From positions 18,389,330 to 18,453,329 of the forward strand of contig CM039508.1 of NCBI GenBank assembly GCA_022432975.1: 64,000 bases of DNA. Direction: 5' to 3'. Of the stretch, positions 1-10,085 are shown piece by piece. The DNA is from Begonia masoniana. Its lineage: Eukaryota > Streptophyta > Magnoliopsida > Cucurbitales > Begoniaceae. How positions within the stretch are numbered: the stretch's first letter is position 1; the number at the start of each line of letters is the position of its first letter. Position numbers and translations under genes: made by a program. A model generated the notes under the pieces. That model was not told where the DNA came from and made no database searches. It saw only the letters and a list, made by a program, of their open reading frames with translations.

Positions 1-705
1 GCATGACTTTCAAGAAAACGTGTATGCATGAACATATACAATGCTTAAACGTAACATAAACAGGCGACGTGATATCAAAGCAAAACATAAAGAAGACACA
101 TTTAACTTTGAATATAACCTACGACCTAACTACCTGACAACCAAAACCTAGTATCTCCATGATGTAGGGCCAAACCTATACGTATGAACTTACATGATGT
201 CCGTAGAGTTGCAAGCACGCACGTACGTCCTCGGCGATTCACAAATCTATATTATGCATAACCAGACCATTAACCCTAAACTTTAACAAAACTAAGGGAT
301 AACTAACCTAAACTCGTTAACTAACGTAAATGGTTACCTTTAATGGAGAAAATGGGAGAAAATAGGAGAAGACGAAGTTTGGAAATCGTCGCACGTCGTC
401 TGGAAGAGAGAAAACAGAAATAAGAGGAAAAATGAGAGTTTTACGTAGAAGAGAAGAGAAGAGATGGAGAGGAAGAGAAAACTAGGCTTCTTCCACAAGC
501 TTGGACAAGTGGCACTATCTCATTGGCTCCCTCCCAACCACCTTAATGTTTTTCCAATTTGCCCCTCCATTGGTTTCTAACTAATTCGCTATTTAGCTCA
601 TCGATTCGGTTTCTCTGAAATCCTCTTTTTTCACTAAACATTCAAACAAAGTCCAATGAAATATTCATTATATTAATATCGAATTAATTCCGTTTAATAC
701 TTGGA
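1..705 (-). mobile_element. Truncated gypsy LTR fragment, minus strand
   Basis: The stretch resembles the minus-strand solo LTR ending at 43952. Shared landmarks are the ACGTGTATGCATGAACAT block near the left edge, a GATGTAGGGCC block near 162, a purine-rich exon-like block near 350-480, and a CAAGCTTGGACAAGTGG block near 500. The expected LTR terminus (TGTTACA in this orientation) is missing, and similarity fades near 705. The left end lies outside the window. It is therefore a partial LTR, perhaps truncated by deletion. Confidence 0.75.
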
Positions 706-1714
706 AATAACGTAGCATCTATTCCATTAATGAATAATTGTACACACACATTTCAAAATGTATATCATAATTAATTAATAAATTTTAATAGTGGTAAGAC
801 TTCATTACAAACATACCTCGCACAACATTGATATTTAGTCTTTAGACAGAAATATCAATTTGTAAGTGGTACTCTCGGTGCATTAATCACATATTGATAA
901 TAAATTCCTATTAAGTAATTAATCTATATTTGGACCAATTTATGACCCACATGAACAACTAACAGTTATCACATTTTTATAACTGTATGTGTGAATGTGA
1001 CTCGCCCAAATATTAACTTTCCTTTGAGCTGATTAATACATGCATGAGTCACACAAACACAAAATCTTAATATTCCAAATCAATCAACCCAAGTAAAAGA
1101 GCTTGATTTAGTTATGATACACTTAGATAAAATCAATTTAGAATACTAAATCTCAAAATAATTTTAAAATTTATTTTAAAATTTGCAAAAGCAAAGAATG
1201 TTCAAAACCTGGGCATTAGAGCCGCGTTGTGGAGTCAAATTTTTCAGTAGGAAAATTCATGACAAAAACTTTACATCCTAAAAATCGAATACATGCATAA
1301 AATCTGTATATAATCTTAATTGCATAAAAAACCATATAAACCACGAGATTCAAATATCTATTTAATTTTGTAAATGCATATATATCGTGAAAATTTAGAA
1401 TCTAAATCTAAATCCAAACTCTGTTAAGTAACACAGAAAAATATGAAATAAAATATATAAATATCCAACTAAAAAAAATCTTATTTTGTACATGCATGTA
1501 TTTTGTGATAATCAGAATCTGAACTCAAATTTCAATATATTAATTTTATAATTAAACACAATTCAAAATTAGAATATGATATAAAATCATAGTATGAGAA
1601 TTTAAAATAAAATAAGTCTAGAATCAAAATCCAAATCAAATAATATTCTCTAAATTTTTCATACATTTTAAATATCAAATATAAAATATATCACATTCTA
1701 GAATTAAAAGCTAG
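706..1714. other. AT-rich non-coding stretch
   Basis: There is no ORF of note and no recognisable protein, RNA or terminal repeat. It is strongly AT-rich, with several CATGCATGTA-like words. It separates the truncated LTR from the inverted-repeat element and could be host DNA or an eroded transposon. Confidence 0.5.
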
Positions 1715-2184
1715 GGTAAAGTGCAATTTGGCCCCTACAGCTAGGTGAAAAGGGAAATTTATACCGTAAACTCGGATAATGGGCAAAAACAACTTTAATG
1801 TATTGATAATGGGCAATTTACTCCATATCGTCCTTGTGACGACCCCCCGACCCGATCGGGGTCGAAGAGCCTCACTCTGGACATTTAAAACGTGATATAT
1901 TTTTTTTTTAACTTTTAAAACTTTACACAGAGAAAACCTTCTCTGGAGTTGAAGACTGGAATACATTTTAAAAGGCATGGTAAATCGGATGACATATTTA
2001 AATCTGGAAGATAATTAAAATCAGACTACAGAAATAAATGACAGAAGAAAACAGGAAGATAGGAATGGACGATGTTTAAAACAATAAAGCAGGGTTTTCG
2101 GTCGATAAGACACAGCACTTGAAGAGCTAAGACCCACAACAGAATCAGTCGAAGTGCAAAAGAGTAGTAAGACTGTGTTTCGGT

Positions 2185-2310
2185 CGAAGTGACCTCAGTG
2201 ATGAAATCGATCGAAGTAACCTCGGTGATGAAATCGGTTGAAGTGACCTCGGTGGCGAAATCGGTCGAAGTGACCTCGGTGACGAAATCGGTCGAAGTGA
2301 CCTCTGCCTT
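2185..2310. repeat. 27-bp tandem repeat in LTR A
   Basis: About four and a half copies of a 27-bp unit built on GAAGTGACCTCGGTGA-GAAATCGGTC. The unit length is a multiple of three, so both strands stay open (a 9-residue repeat), but nothing suggests it is translated. It sits in the LTR segment that carries different arrays in the other families. Confidence 0.85.
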
Positions 2311-2469
2311 AAACATTAAAATGGCAAGACATAAAATGGAAGACACAAAACAGATGACAGATTTGGACAACAGATTTGGACGACAGGTTTGGACGACAGA
2401 TTCAGACGACAACTTTGGACGATTAACACTTAGCCTTAGTCGAGAGACTAAGTATCTGGAATTAACTTC

Positions 2470-2685
2470 TACACCATTTGGTCGACAAATTTGACCGAAT
2501 GGAATAGAGGGACTAAACGCTCCCTCAACATTTGAAGTACACCATTCGGTCGACAAATTCGACCGAATGGAACAGAGGGACTAAACACTCCCTCAACATC
2601 TAAAGTACAACATTCGGTCGACAAATTCGACCGAATGAAACAGAGGGACTAAACACTCCCTCAACATCTGAAGTACCCCAACCAA
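2470..2685. repeat. 68-bp tandem repeat with embedded palindrome, LTR A
   Basis: There are three copies with a 68-bp period. The second and third contain the inverted repeat TTCGGTCGA-CAAAT-TCGACCGAA with perfect 9-bp arms; the first has slightly mismatched arms. The spacer carries AGAGGGACTAAAC and CTCCCTCAACAT. Confidence 0.85.
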
Positions 2686-4562
2686 AAGAAACCCGATTAA
2701 AACATAATTTTAGACATGTTAGAAAACATGACAGAAGTTCAAAAATCTAACTGCATGGATAGCTCTAAAACCCAAGACAATCCATGCATAACCTAAAGGA
2801 AAAGACTCCAAGCAGTTCCAGAATATTTCAAAATATATATTCAACTGTCAGAACAGAGGTTTTAAAACATCAACACCAAAACCTATACATCGTTTTAAAA
2901 TCTCAAAAGTTGTACAGAACTTGACATACACCTCAAAAATACACCCCCACAGGATCAAAATATGTCTGGCTGCCACAACCACCCCCGAAAGCTTGTGCCA
3001 CCAACCGCCTAATCGTTGGCCTGAGGCTTAAAATTCTCATCCACGGGGTCCGTACCTATATCAGGGAGTTCAACTATGAGCCTAGAGCTCAGTAAGAACA
3101 TACAATGCAGTGATGGATATGCTATGCATGAACTTTTGAAATACATAAACATTACTTTACATTACGTTCAAGTGACAGAAGGTATAAGTGGGGCTTACAG
3201 AGGAACTGGCGCAACAGAGGTGCACTATCAGGCACGGTGCACTATCAGGCACATAACAGGGATACAGAACAGGATGCCAGTCCTCGTCCCACACTTAATC
3301 GTACATTACATTACAGGTTTTATCTTTCTTAACTTCAAACCTCGTGCATAAAACATTTACATGACTTTCGAGAAAAACGTGTATGCATGAACATTCATTG
3401 TGCATAGACTTAACATACTGGAAAACAGTTCAAAACATAGATGAATAACAGGATATCTAAACCATACATTGAGCATAGCACTAAACTTATGGCCGAATCA
3501 CCGACCTAACTACCCAACGATAACCCGACGACATTTTTGACCTAGTATCTCAAAGATGTAGGGCCTTAAGGGCCAACCTACGAGTATGAACTTACCTGTT
3601 GTCCGAGAGTCGCAGCTTTGTTCGTGTTGCCACGGCGAGTCACGAAACTATAATATGCACGTTAAAAAATATATACCAAGTCGCAAAAATGCTAACTGAT
3701 AACTTAGTAGGATATGCTCCAAACTCCATTCAAACCTTTAGAAAACAAACTAACGTGTTTTCTTACAAAAACAACGAGTTTTCTCCAAAATATCTTAACC
3801 CTAAAACTTCAACAAAACTCACGGATAACTAGTCCAAAATCGCTAACTAGATTAGAGGGTTACCTTAGATGGAGAAATCGGAAGAAACTGAGGAGATCAG
3901 AGGAGCTTCGATAATCGTTCGTCGTCTGGAAGAGAAAAGGCAGAGAGGAGCGGAGAGAAACAGAGAAGAGAGAAAATGAGGAGTGTTTTACATAGGAGGA
4001 AAAGAGAAGAAGGAAGAGAGAGATAGCAAAGCTTTTCCAACAAGCTTGGACACTTGGCTCTCATCCATTAGCTCCCTCCCAACCACCTTAATTCCTACCC
4101 AAATTGCCCCTCCATTGGTTTCTTACCAATTTCGCTACATAGTTCGTTGTTTCGGTTACTCTCTAGTTTGGTTTCCCCACAACACATCCCTCAATTCTAA
4201 TAAAATATGCATTATATTAATGGCAATTTAATCCCGTCGATTTGGTTTCTCCGAAATCTCCTTATCCCACCAAATAACCTAATAAATTTCTAGGGTTTTA
4301 ACAAAACTTCCCGCTCGCAAAACGACCTTAAATTTCTCCACCTCCCCGTTTCCGAGCATAATAATTAAAAACCGTAACACCAAAAAATGTTGGGTGTTAC
4401 AGTCCTATTTTCAGTTAAAAAGTCACATTTTTATCACGTGTCTATTTTTTCTTCCCAAAATGTCCCTGCTCCATAACTGAGTTTCTGCAATAATCGCCAT
4501 TAAAACCTTCAAAGCTCCTCACTTTTCAGTTTCTTCACGTCCATCAACACCCATAACTGCTC

Positions 4563-4852
4563 CTTCCCACCTCCTCTTTTCCTCCTAAATGTCGATTTGT
4601 TTTAAAAAACAATCCAGTTTTTGTTTTTTTTTTTTTTTTATTTCTGTTTTTGCGTTACCGCCATTGTTATCTAAGAGACACTCCACGCTCTCGAATTTAT
4701 TGTTTTCACTTTTTTCATACCCTTTCAACTTCCAATTATTATATAACGCCTCCGAAAATCCTATTTCTCGATAAGTAAAACGGAATGTATATTGAATTAC
4801 AGTAACCCAGAAAGAAAACGCCATTTAAAAACCAAGTCCAGAGCTTTTTATC
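4563..4852 (+). promoter_or_regulatory. Probable captured upstream region of the pectinesterase fragment
   Basis: It lies between the left inverted-repeat arm and the pectinesterase start codon, and contains an 18-nt poly-T run and pyrimidine-rich tracts. It is not part of the inverted repeat, so by position it may be the captured 5' flank and UTR of the host gene. No specific promoter box is convincing. Confidence 0.35.
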
Positions 4853-5149
4853 ATGGATTTGCGTGGTTTCAGTAGATTTTTTTATGTTTTTCTTGCTAGT
4901 TTTTGGGAGAATTCAAGTTGGTTTGGCAGAAAGCACTTTTTATAGAGATAAGTATATAAGTTGGGATGATCTGATGGTGGATAAAATGTAGATAATGAGT
5001 TCTTCCGGCGATGAAAATCATAAAAGTCAGATTATTGTCATCGATAAAAATGGCGGAGGAGATTCAGTAACAGTTCAGGGAGTTGTTGACATGGTTCCTG
5101 AAGAGAATACAAAGAGAGTGAAAATTTTCATTCTTCCAAGAATTTACAG
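4853..5149 (+). pseudogene. Captured pectinesterase (QRT1-like) first-exon fragment
   Basis: The fragment encodes the N-terminal end of a plant pectin methylesterase, an enzyme that removes methyl esters from cell-wall pectin. The first ATG at 4853 opens a hydrophobic leader (FYVFLASFW) typical of a secreted enzyme. After a one-base frame change the sequence reads YISWDDLMVDKM, a stop, and then IIVIDKNGGGDSVTVQG followed by VVDMVPEENTKRVKIFILP. That matches the start of the pectinesterase beta-helix domain. The exon ends TACAG at 5149 and is followed by GTAATA, a good splice donor, so genomic DNA rather than a spliced transcript seems to have been captured. The catalytic Asp/Gln/Arg residues lie in later exons and are absent. 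A frameshift and a stop make it non-functional. Family assignment is from recall of the motif, without a search. Confidence 0.65.
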
Positions 5150-5158
5150 GTAATAAAG

Positions 5159-5433
5159 AGCAGTTATGGGTGTTGATGGAGATGGAGAAACTGAAAAGCG
5201 AGGAGCTTTGAAGGTTTTAATGGCGATTATTGCAGAAACCCAGTTCTAGAGCAGGGGCATTTTGGGAAGAAAAAATAGACACGTGAAAAAAACGTGATAT
5301 TTTAACGAAAAATATGATGGTATGGGGTAAATTGCCCATTATCAATATATTAAGGTTATTTTTGCCCATTATCCATGTTTATGGTGCAAATTGCCCTTTT
5401 CACCTAATTGTAGGGGCTAAATTGTACTTTACC
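5159..5433 (-). repeat. Right terminal inverted repeat arm
   Basis: It is the approximate reverse complement of the left arm, running from CAGTTATGGGTG outward to TACTTTACC. It begins only about ten bases after the captured exon's splice donor, so the captured DNA abuts the repeat directly. Confidence 0.8.
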
Positions 5434-5876
5434 AAAAAAACTAAATCAAAATAATATCTTCTAAATTTTTCATAGATTAAAAACCGCAAATTTTTAATCT
5501 AAACAAAATCTAAAATCAATTTCAATTTTACAGGTACAAATTTATCTTTACTAAAATTGATTTTTTACACCAAATATTCAAGTTTCCATGTCACAATCAT
5601 GAATTTCAAAAGAATTTAAATTTAAAATTTTACATATCAAAAAGATAGATTTTCAATGATAAAAAATAATCCAAAATTTAAACAAAAAAATGAAAATCTA
5701 AAATTTCATAGATCTCGAAAATAAAATTTTAGCTTTATTCTAAATTATTTAAAGTGAAGATGCTCAGATACCACTTGCTAGAATTAATTATATAAATCGG
5801 ATTCCATAAAACATAAAATTGTATTCATCATATCAGAATTGTCAAGATGAAATAGTTGTGAAACATACATGAATCT
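5434..5876. other. AT-rich non-coding flank
   Basis: No gene is visible. Near 5760 the plus strand has GCTCAGATACCA, which differs by one base from the reverse complement of the usual initiator-Met primer-binding site. An eroded minus-strand LTR element is possible but not demonstrable. Confidence 0.45.
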
Positions 5877-6921
5877 ATGAATGTAACACCCGGCATTTTT
5901 GCCATGAAAATATTCTTGAATTATTAAACGGGAATTTAATGCCATGTAATTTTCCCTTGGATTATTGTACGAGATTATTTTACTATTAATATAGTGGATG
6001 TTTGCTTGGAATGTGTTAGGATGTTAGTAGAAAACAGAACCAGGGGCAACCAAAATAAAACAATTGGTTAGAAACCAATGAAAGGGCAAAATGGGAAGCC
6101 AATTAAGGTTGGTGAGGGGAAACCAATGGATGATTGACACTTGACAAACTTGTTGAAGAAGATAATGTCTTTTCTCTTCCTTTCTTCCTCCCTTCTCTTC
6201 ACTCCTACGTAAAACACTTCTCTGTTTTCTCTCTTCCTGACGACTGAGACAAATTTCAAAACTTTGTGTCTCTTATTTTCTTCTATTTCCACCAGCAAAG
6301 GTAGCCCTCTAAGATAGTTAACGAATTTAGGTTAGTTACTTATTAGTTTTGTTGAGGTTTAGGGTTAATGTCCGATTGTGCATGATGTAGGTTCATGAAT
6401 TGCCGAGGACATTTACACAAACAAAGCTTGCAACTTCACGGACAACAGGTAAGTTCATGCGTACAAGTTGGCCCTTAAGGCCCTACAGCATGGATGTACT
6501 AGGTTTTGGTTCAGGTAGTCAGGTCGTAGGTTATGCTATAAGCTAAACGTATTCTGTGTGTTCTGTTTCATGTTTGTTTTCATTTTTTTGCATGTATATG
6601 TTGAGTTTAAGCACCGTATCTGTTCATGCATACACGTTTTCTGGAAAAACCATGTAAATGTTTTTCAGCACCAGATTTAAAGATATGAAAGTTAAAAATG
6701 TGAATGTAATGTATGGTTAAGTGTAGACGAGGACCGGCATCTTGTCATGTACTCCTGTTGCGCCAGCTCTTCTTTCCACTTATACCTTCCTGTCCAGTGA
6801 AACGTAATGAAATGTAACGTAATGTTCATGTATTTAAAAATGTTCATGCACAGCATATGCATCATTGCATTTCATGTTCTTACTGAGCTCTAGGCTCATA
6901 GTTGAACTCCCTGTTGTAGGT

Positions 6922-6972
6922 ATGGATCCTCCAGATGAAGACCTTGTGCCTCAAGCTGATGAATTGATATAG
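6922..6972 (+). CDS. Short acidic reading frame in the element B 5' LTR (hypothetical)
   Basis: ATG follows the acceptor-like TTGTAG by two bases and encodes MDPPDEDLVPQADELI before a stop. The copy in the 3' LTR (17639-17689) keeps the frame with two substitutions. Equivalent frames lie at the same place in LTR A, both element C LTRs, the 41454 solo LTR and the 22578 solo LTR. The conservation suggests either translation as the tail of a spliced product or an RNA constraint. No function is known to me. Confidence 0.3.
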   Translation: MDPPDEDLVPQADELI

Positions 6973-7346
6973 TTGGCAGATCGAACTCATGGGGATTGGT
7001 CGCTGCAGTCAGACAAAGGTTATTCCTGTGAGGATGTATTTTCTATAGTTATGTCAAGTTCTGTACAACTTCTGAAATTTTAAAACGATGTATGAACTTT
7101 CTGTTGATGTTTTAAAACCTCTGTTTGACAGTTGTACGTATGTTTTGAAATGTTCTAGAACTATTTGGAAAGCTTTTCCTTTTAGGTTCTGCATGGATTG
7201 TCTCGAGTTTTAGAGCTATCCATGCAGTATATTTTCCTGAATCTCTGTCATGTTGTCAAGTATGTTTTAAACTCACCTTTTGAATTGGGTTTTGAAGTTT
7301 GATGCTTTCTGTGTCAAAAGAAGTAAGTCGTCAAACAGAGAGGTAG

Positions 7347-7378
7347 CCGATCGATCGCCTGGGTAACCGATCGATCGG
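7347..7378. repeat. Paired CCGATCGATCGG palindromes
   Basis: Two near-identical 12-mers, CCGATCGATCGC and CCGATCGATCGG, lie 20 bp apart; the second is a perfect palindrome. The pair recurs in the 3' LTR (18064-18096) and, inverted, in the solo LTR at 42570-42602. It could be a protein-binding site or a hairpin, but no binding factor is implied by the sequence alone. Confidence 0.7.
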
Positions 7379-7429
7379 TGGAGTATACGTTTATGTCTTT
7401 CAAGTCTTCAAGTTTTCCAAAAGAAAACA

Positions 7430-8175
7430 GTCGTCCACGCTGCCCTTTGAGACAGTCGTCCACGCTGCCCTTTTTGCCGTTTATTTCAAACGTCCACGGA
7501 CTTCTGTTGTTTACTATTTTTGTCATTTATTTCAAACGTCCACGGACTTCAGTTGTCTACTGTTTTTGTCTTTTATATTCAAACGTCCACGAACTTCAGT
7601 TGTCTACTATTTTTGTCTTTTATTTCAAACGTCCACAGCTCCTGTTTGTCCATAGATTCTGTCTTTGATTTTAAACATCCACGACTCCTGTTTGTCCATA
7701 GATTCTGTCTTTGATTTTAAACGTCCACTGCTCCTGTTTGTCCATAGATTCTTTCTTTGATTTTAAACGTCTACGGCTTCTGTTTGTCCACAGATTCTGT
7801 CTTTGATTTTAAACATCCACGTCTTCTGTTTGTCCACAGATTCTTTTCGCTGCCCTTTGAGACAGTCGTCCACGCTGCCCTTTGAGACAGTCGTCCACGC
7901 TGCCCTTTGAGACAGTCGTCCACGCTTCCTATTTTTGCCTTTGATCTTAAACGTCCACAGTCTCTTGTTGTCTACTGTTTCTGCCCTTTTATTTCAAACG
8001 TCCACGAACTTCAGTTGTCTACTGTTTCTGCCCTTTTATTTCAAACGTCCACGAACTTCAGTTGTCTACTGTTTCTGCCCTTTTATTTCAAACGTCCACA
8101 GTCTCTTGTTGTCTACTGTTTCTGCCCTTTTATTTCAAACGTCCACGAACTTCAGTTGTCTACTATTTTTGTTTT
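7430..8175. repeat. 47-bp AACGTCCAC tandem array, element B 5' LTR
   Basis: Degenerate tandem units of about 47-48 bp carry TTTCAAACGTCCACGGACTT followed by a pyrimidine-rich stretch such as TTGTCTACTG. Shorter units GACAGTCGTCCACGCTGCCC occur at both ends. Open frames here are by-products of the repeat. The 3' LTR has a shorter version of the array, so it has changed since insertion. Confidence 0.85.
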
Positions 8176-8501
8176 TTTTTTTTTGTTTTCACGTCTTCAG
8201 ATTTAAGAGTTATAAAAAGTCGAAGGTTTTAGTCCAAATGTCAGAATCCTCTTTAAGTCGAAGTCAAGCTCTGGTGAAAATCCCGGGAAGTGTTTTTGTT
8301 CCTCCCTACCTTCTGTCTTCCTGTTTTCTTCTGCCAATTGTTCCTGTAACCTAAATTTTAACTTATCTTCCAGTCTTTAGCTCCAGAGAAGGTTTTTTTT
8401 GTGTAATGTTTTAAAAGTTCAAAAAAAAATATGTGTCACATTTTAAATGTCCGGAGTGATGGCTCTCCGACCCCGATCAGGATTAGGGGTCGTCACAGTT
8501 A

Positions 8502-8513
8502 AGGTATCAGAGC
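8502..8513 (+). promoter_or_regulatory. Primer-binding site (initiator tRNA-Met) of element B
   Basis: AGGTATCAGAGC lies five bases after the LTR end and matches 11 of 12 bases of TGGTATCAGAGC, the complement of the plant initiator tRNA-Met 3' end used by many plant LTR elements. Confidence 0.85.
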
Positions 8514-8662
8514 GAAAACTGGGTTTTAAAAGCGATTCTGTAAACTGTCTGACTGCGCAATCCGCCACGTGAGATCGCTCCACCAACTGTAAGTGTTTAA
8601 GTTTCTGTACCCATTTTGTTAATTAAGTTGAGTTCGTTATTTCGTGTAGGATTTACATAGAA

Positions 8663-9466
8663 ATGGTGAGAGGACACCCAGGTGAGCCAAATGATAGGGG
8701 CGACGCCCTTGACCATTTAACCAAGCTGGTCGGAGTTCAGTCTCGCATGATGGAGTGCATGATGACTAATAATGGAAACAATAACAGTGCTAATGTTCCA
8801 CGTGACTCTAGTGGAGAGAGATTCCGGCGACTCCAACCACCTATTTCGATGGATTATCAACAGATCCTACTCACGCCGAAGAATGGATCCGGCAGATCGA
8901 ACGTATGTTCAACTATGCAGAAGTGGAGGAAAATAAGAAGGTGATATGTGTCTCGTTCCATCTCACCAAAAATGCTGGATTTTGGTGGGACACGGTGCAG
9001 TCGTCTACCGTGGCATTGAGCTGGGAAAGATTCAAAAGAATTTTCTACGAGAAGTACTTTGACCATAGTGTGAGGAAGGAGAATATGATCGAATTCCCTC
9101 GACTGCGACAATTTGGAACGATGGCCGAGTATGTTCAGAAGTTCGAGTCACTATCTTGATACGCACCTCATCTAGTGAGCACTGATGAGAACAAGGTACA
9201 CCAATTAATTTAGGGTCTGAAGCTGGACCTCTTACGGGGGATTACAACCGGGGGATTTGACGAGGCTCTTTATACGAAGGTAGTGGCCAAGGCTTATCAG
9301 TTGAAAGCCTTAGAGGTGAAGTCTCAGAGATATAGAGATACATCAAAGAGACAAGGGGAAAAGACCTATGGGAGCTCCTCAGGTTCCTGTATGCCCGCGT
9401 TGCCAGAGGAATCATACGAGGGAATGCAGGCTCTTTACTGGCCGTTGCTTCCGATGTGACAAGGAG
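8663..9466 (+). pseudogene. gag: Element B gag, 5' part
   Basis: It encodes the nucleocapsid/capsid precursor that packages element RNA. The start MVRGHPGEPN is shared with the element C gag (MVRGHQEESS). The capsid (Retrotrans_gag) region is recognisable from GFWWDTVQSSTVALSWERFK to the RQFGTMAEYVQKFESLS segment. A one-base loss near 8843 shifts the frame. A CGA-to-TGA change after FESLS and a stop near 9210 add further breaks. The fragment ends inside the zinc knuckle after CFRCDKE, where the 9467 solo LTR is inserted; the remaining knuckle residues resume at 13053. Confidence 0.9.
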
Positions 9467-9934
9467 TGTAACGACCCCGGCCAGGAGCCATCACGTGTTC
9501 GTATTCTTTCATTAATTGTTGCTTGACTTTTACTATTATTACATTAACTTACTATCTCTCAACAGACTTTCACATTTAACATTTTTTTTTAAACTGACAA
9601 TAGAAACGCAGAACCATTAAGGAAGACGAACCCTCTCGTGCCCGACTTCCCACGCCTCGTCGGCTCAACCCTCACAGAGTCGAGCGACTAGACTCGGTCA
9701 TTGGCTTCTTGACAATTTCGGGAAAAGAGGAGGTGCCCTCAATTCTCTTAACATAATACCACACGGGTTTTGCATGGGTTGCATGCATTGACAACCCTCA
9801 GTAATTTAGTCGTCCGGTCATCACGTGCATTACGCGTGACTCGCTTAACATCACCTAAAAGGAGACGTCTTCCGGTGGGCACGTGGGTCTCGCGTGCTAA
9901 ATTAAAACATCATCCGGTCGCTAATCGACCAAAA

Positions 9935-10085
9935 CACATTTACATCTTCCGGTCGCCTAAACGACAAAACACATTTTACATCTTCCGGTCGCTAAACGAC
10001 CAAAACACATTTTACATCTTCCGGTCGCTAAGCGACAACACACATTTTACATCTTCCCGGTCGCTAAGCGACAACACACAATTTT
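9935..10085. repeat. 36-38-bp CATCTTCCGGTCGCTAA array
   Basis: About four copies contain CATCTTCCGGTCGCTAA, CGAC and ACACATTTTA. They grade directly into the 54-bp array and share its CATCT-CCG opening, so the 54-bp unit may derive from this one. Confidence 0.8.

Larger units (their letters stand above)
1835..4401 (-). mobile_element. Solo gypsy LTR (LTR A) with TSD GTCCT
   Basis: The element starts TGTGACGACCCCC and ends GGGTGTTACA. It is flanked by perfect 5-bp duplications GTCCT at 1830-1834 and 4402-4406, so it is a complete solo LTR of 2567 bp. Read on the minus strand it begins TGTAACACCC and ends in the inverted GACCCCGATCGGG-type terminus shared with the LTRs of element B. It carries the conserved leader: a donor at about 3863, a middle segment at 3596-3647 bounded by AG and GTAAG, and an acidic reading frame at 3009-3056. 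It also has two private tandem arrays. It probably arose by LTR-LTR recombination. Confidence 0.92.
1715..4562 (+). repeat. Left terminal inverted repeat arm (interrupted)
   Basis: The arm consists of 1715-1829 and about 4402-4562, the two parts being separated by the nested solo LTR. Its sequence, read through the insertion, is the approximate reverse complement of the right arm, including the words CACGTGTC and CCCATAACTGCTC. The insertion site is marked by GTCCT on both sides. Confidence 0.8.
1715..5433 (+). mobile_element. Pack-MULE-like TIR element with captured gene exon, split by a solo LTR
   Basis: Both ends carry long, imperfect terminal inverted repeats of about 275 bp that begin GGTAAAGT and share the words GGCAATTT and GGGCAAAAA. 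The left arm is interrupted by the solo LTR at 1835-4401 and resumes at 4407. Between the arms lie about 600 bp containing promoter-like sequence and a pectinesterase-like first exon, the arrangement expected of a Mutator-like element carrying a gene fragment. There is no transposase, so it is non-autonomous. I could not find a convincing 9-bp target duplication: the flanks AAAAGCTAG and AAAAAAACT do not match. Assignment to MULE rests on long TIRs plus gene capture. Confidence 0.65.
5882..8497 (+). mobile_element. 5' LTR of element B
   Basis: It starts TGTAACACCCGGC and ends GGTCGTCACA, with a primer-binding site directly after. It carries the shared leader: a donor after CAGCAAAG at 6300, a middle segment at 6391-6448 ending CAACAG before GTAAGTTC, a hairpin at 6470-6482, and an acceptor-like TTGTAG at 6919 followed by a 16-codon acidic frame. 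Further downstream are the paired CCGATCGATCG palindromes and a 47-bp array. By eye it differs from the 3' LTR by a few percent outside the arrays. Confidence 0.92.

Noticed and set aside
1706..5442. 9-bp target duplication for the Pack-MULE-like element
   Set aside because: Flanks AAAAGCTAG and AAAAAAACT do not match well enough.
5755..5775. Inverted primer-binding site at GCTCAGATACCA
   Set aside because: One mismatch to the initiator-Met site, and no LTR terminus or coding sequence nearby supports an element.
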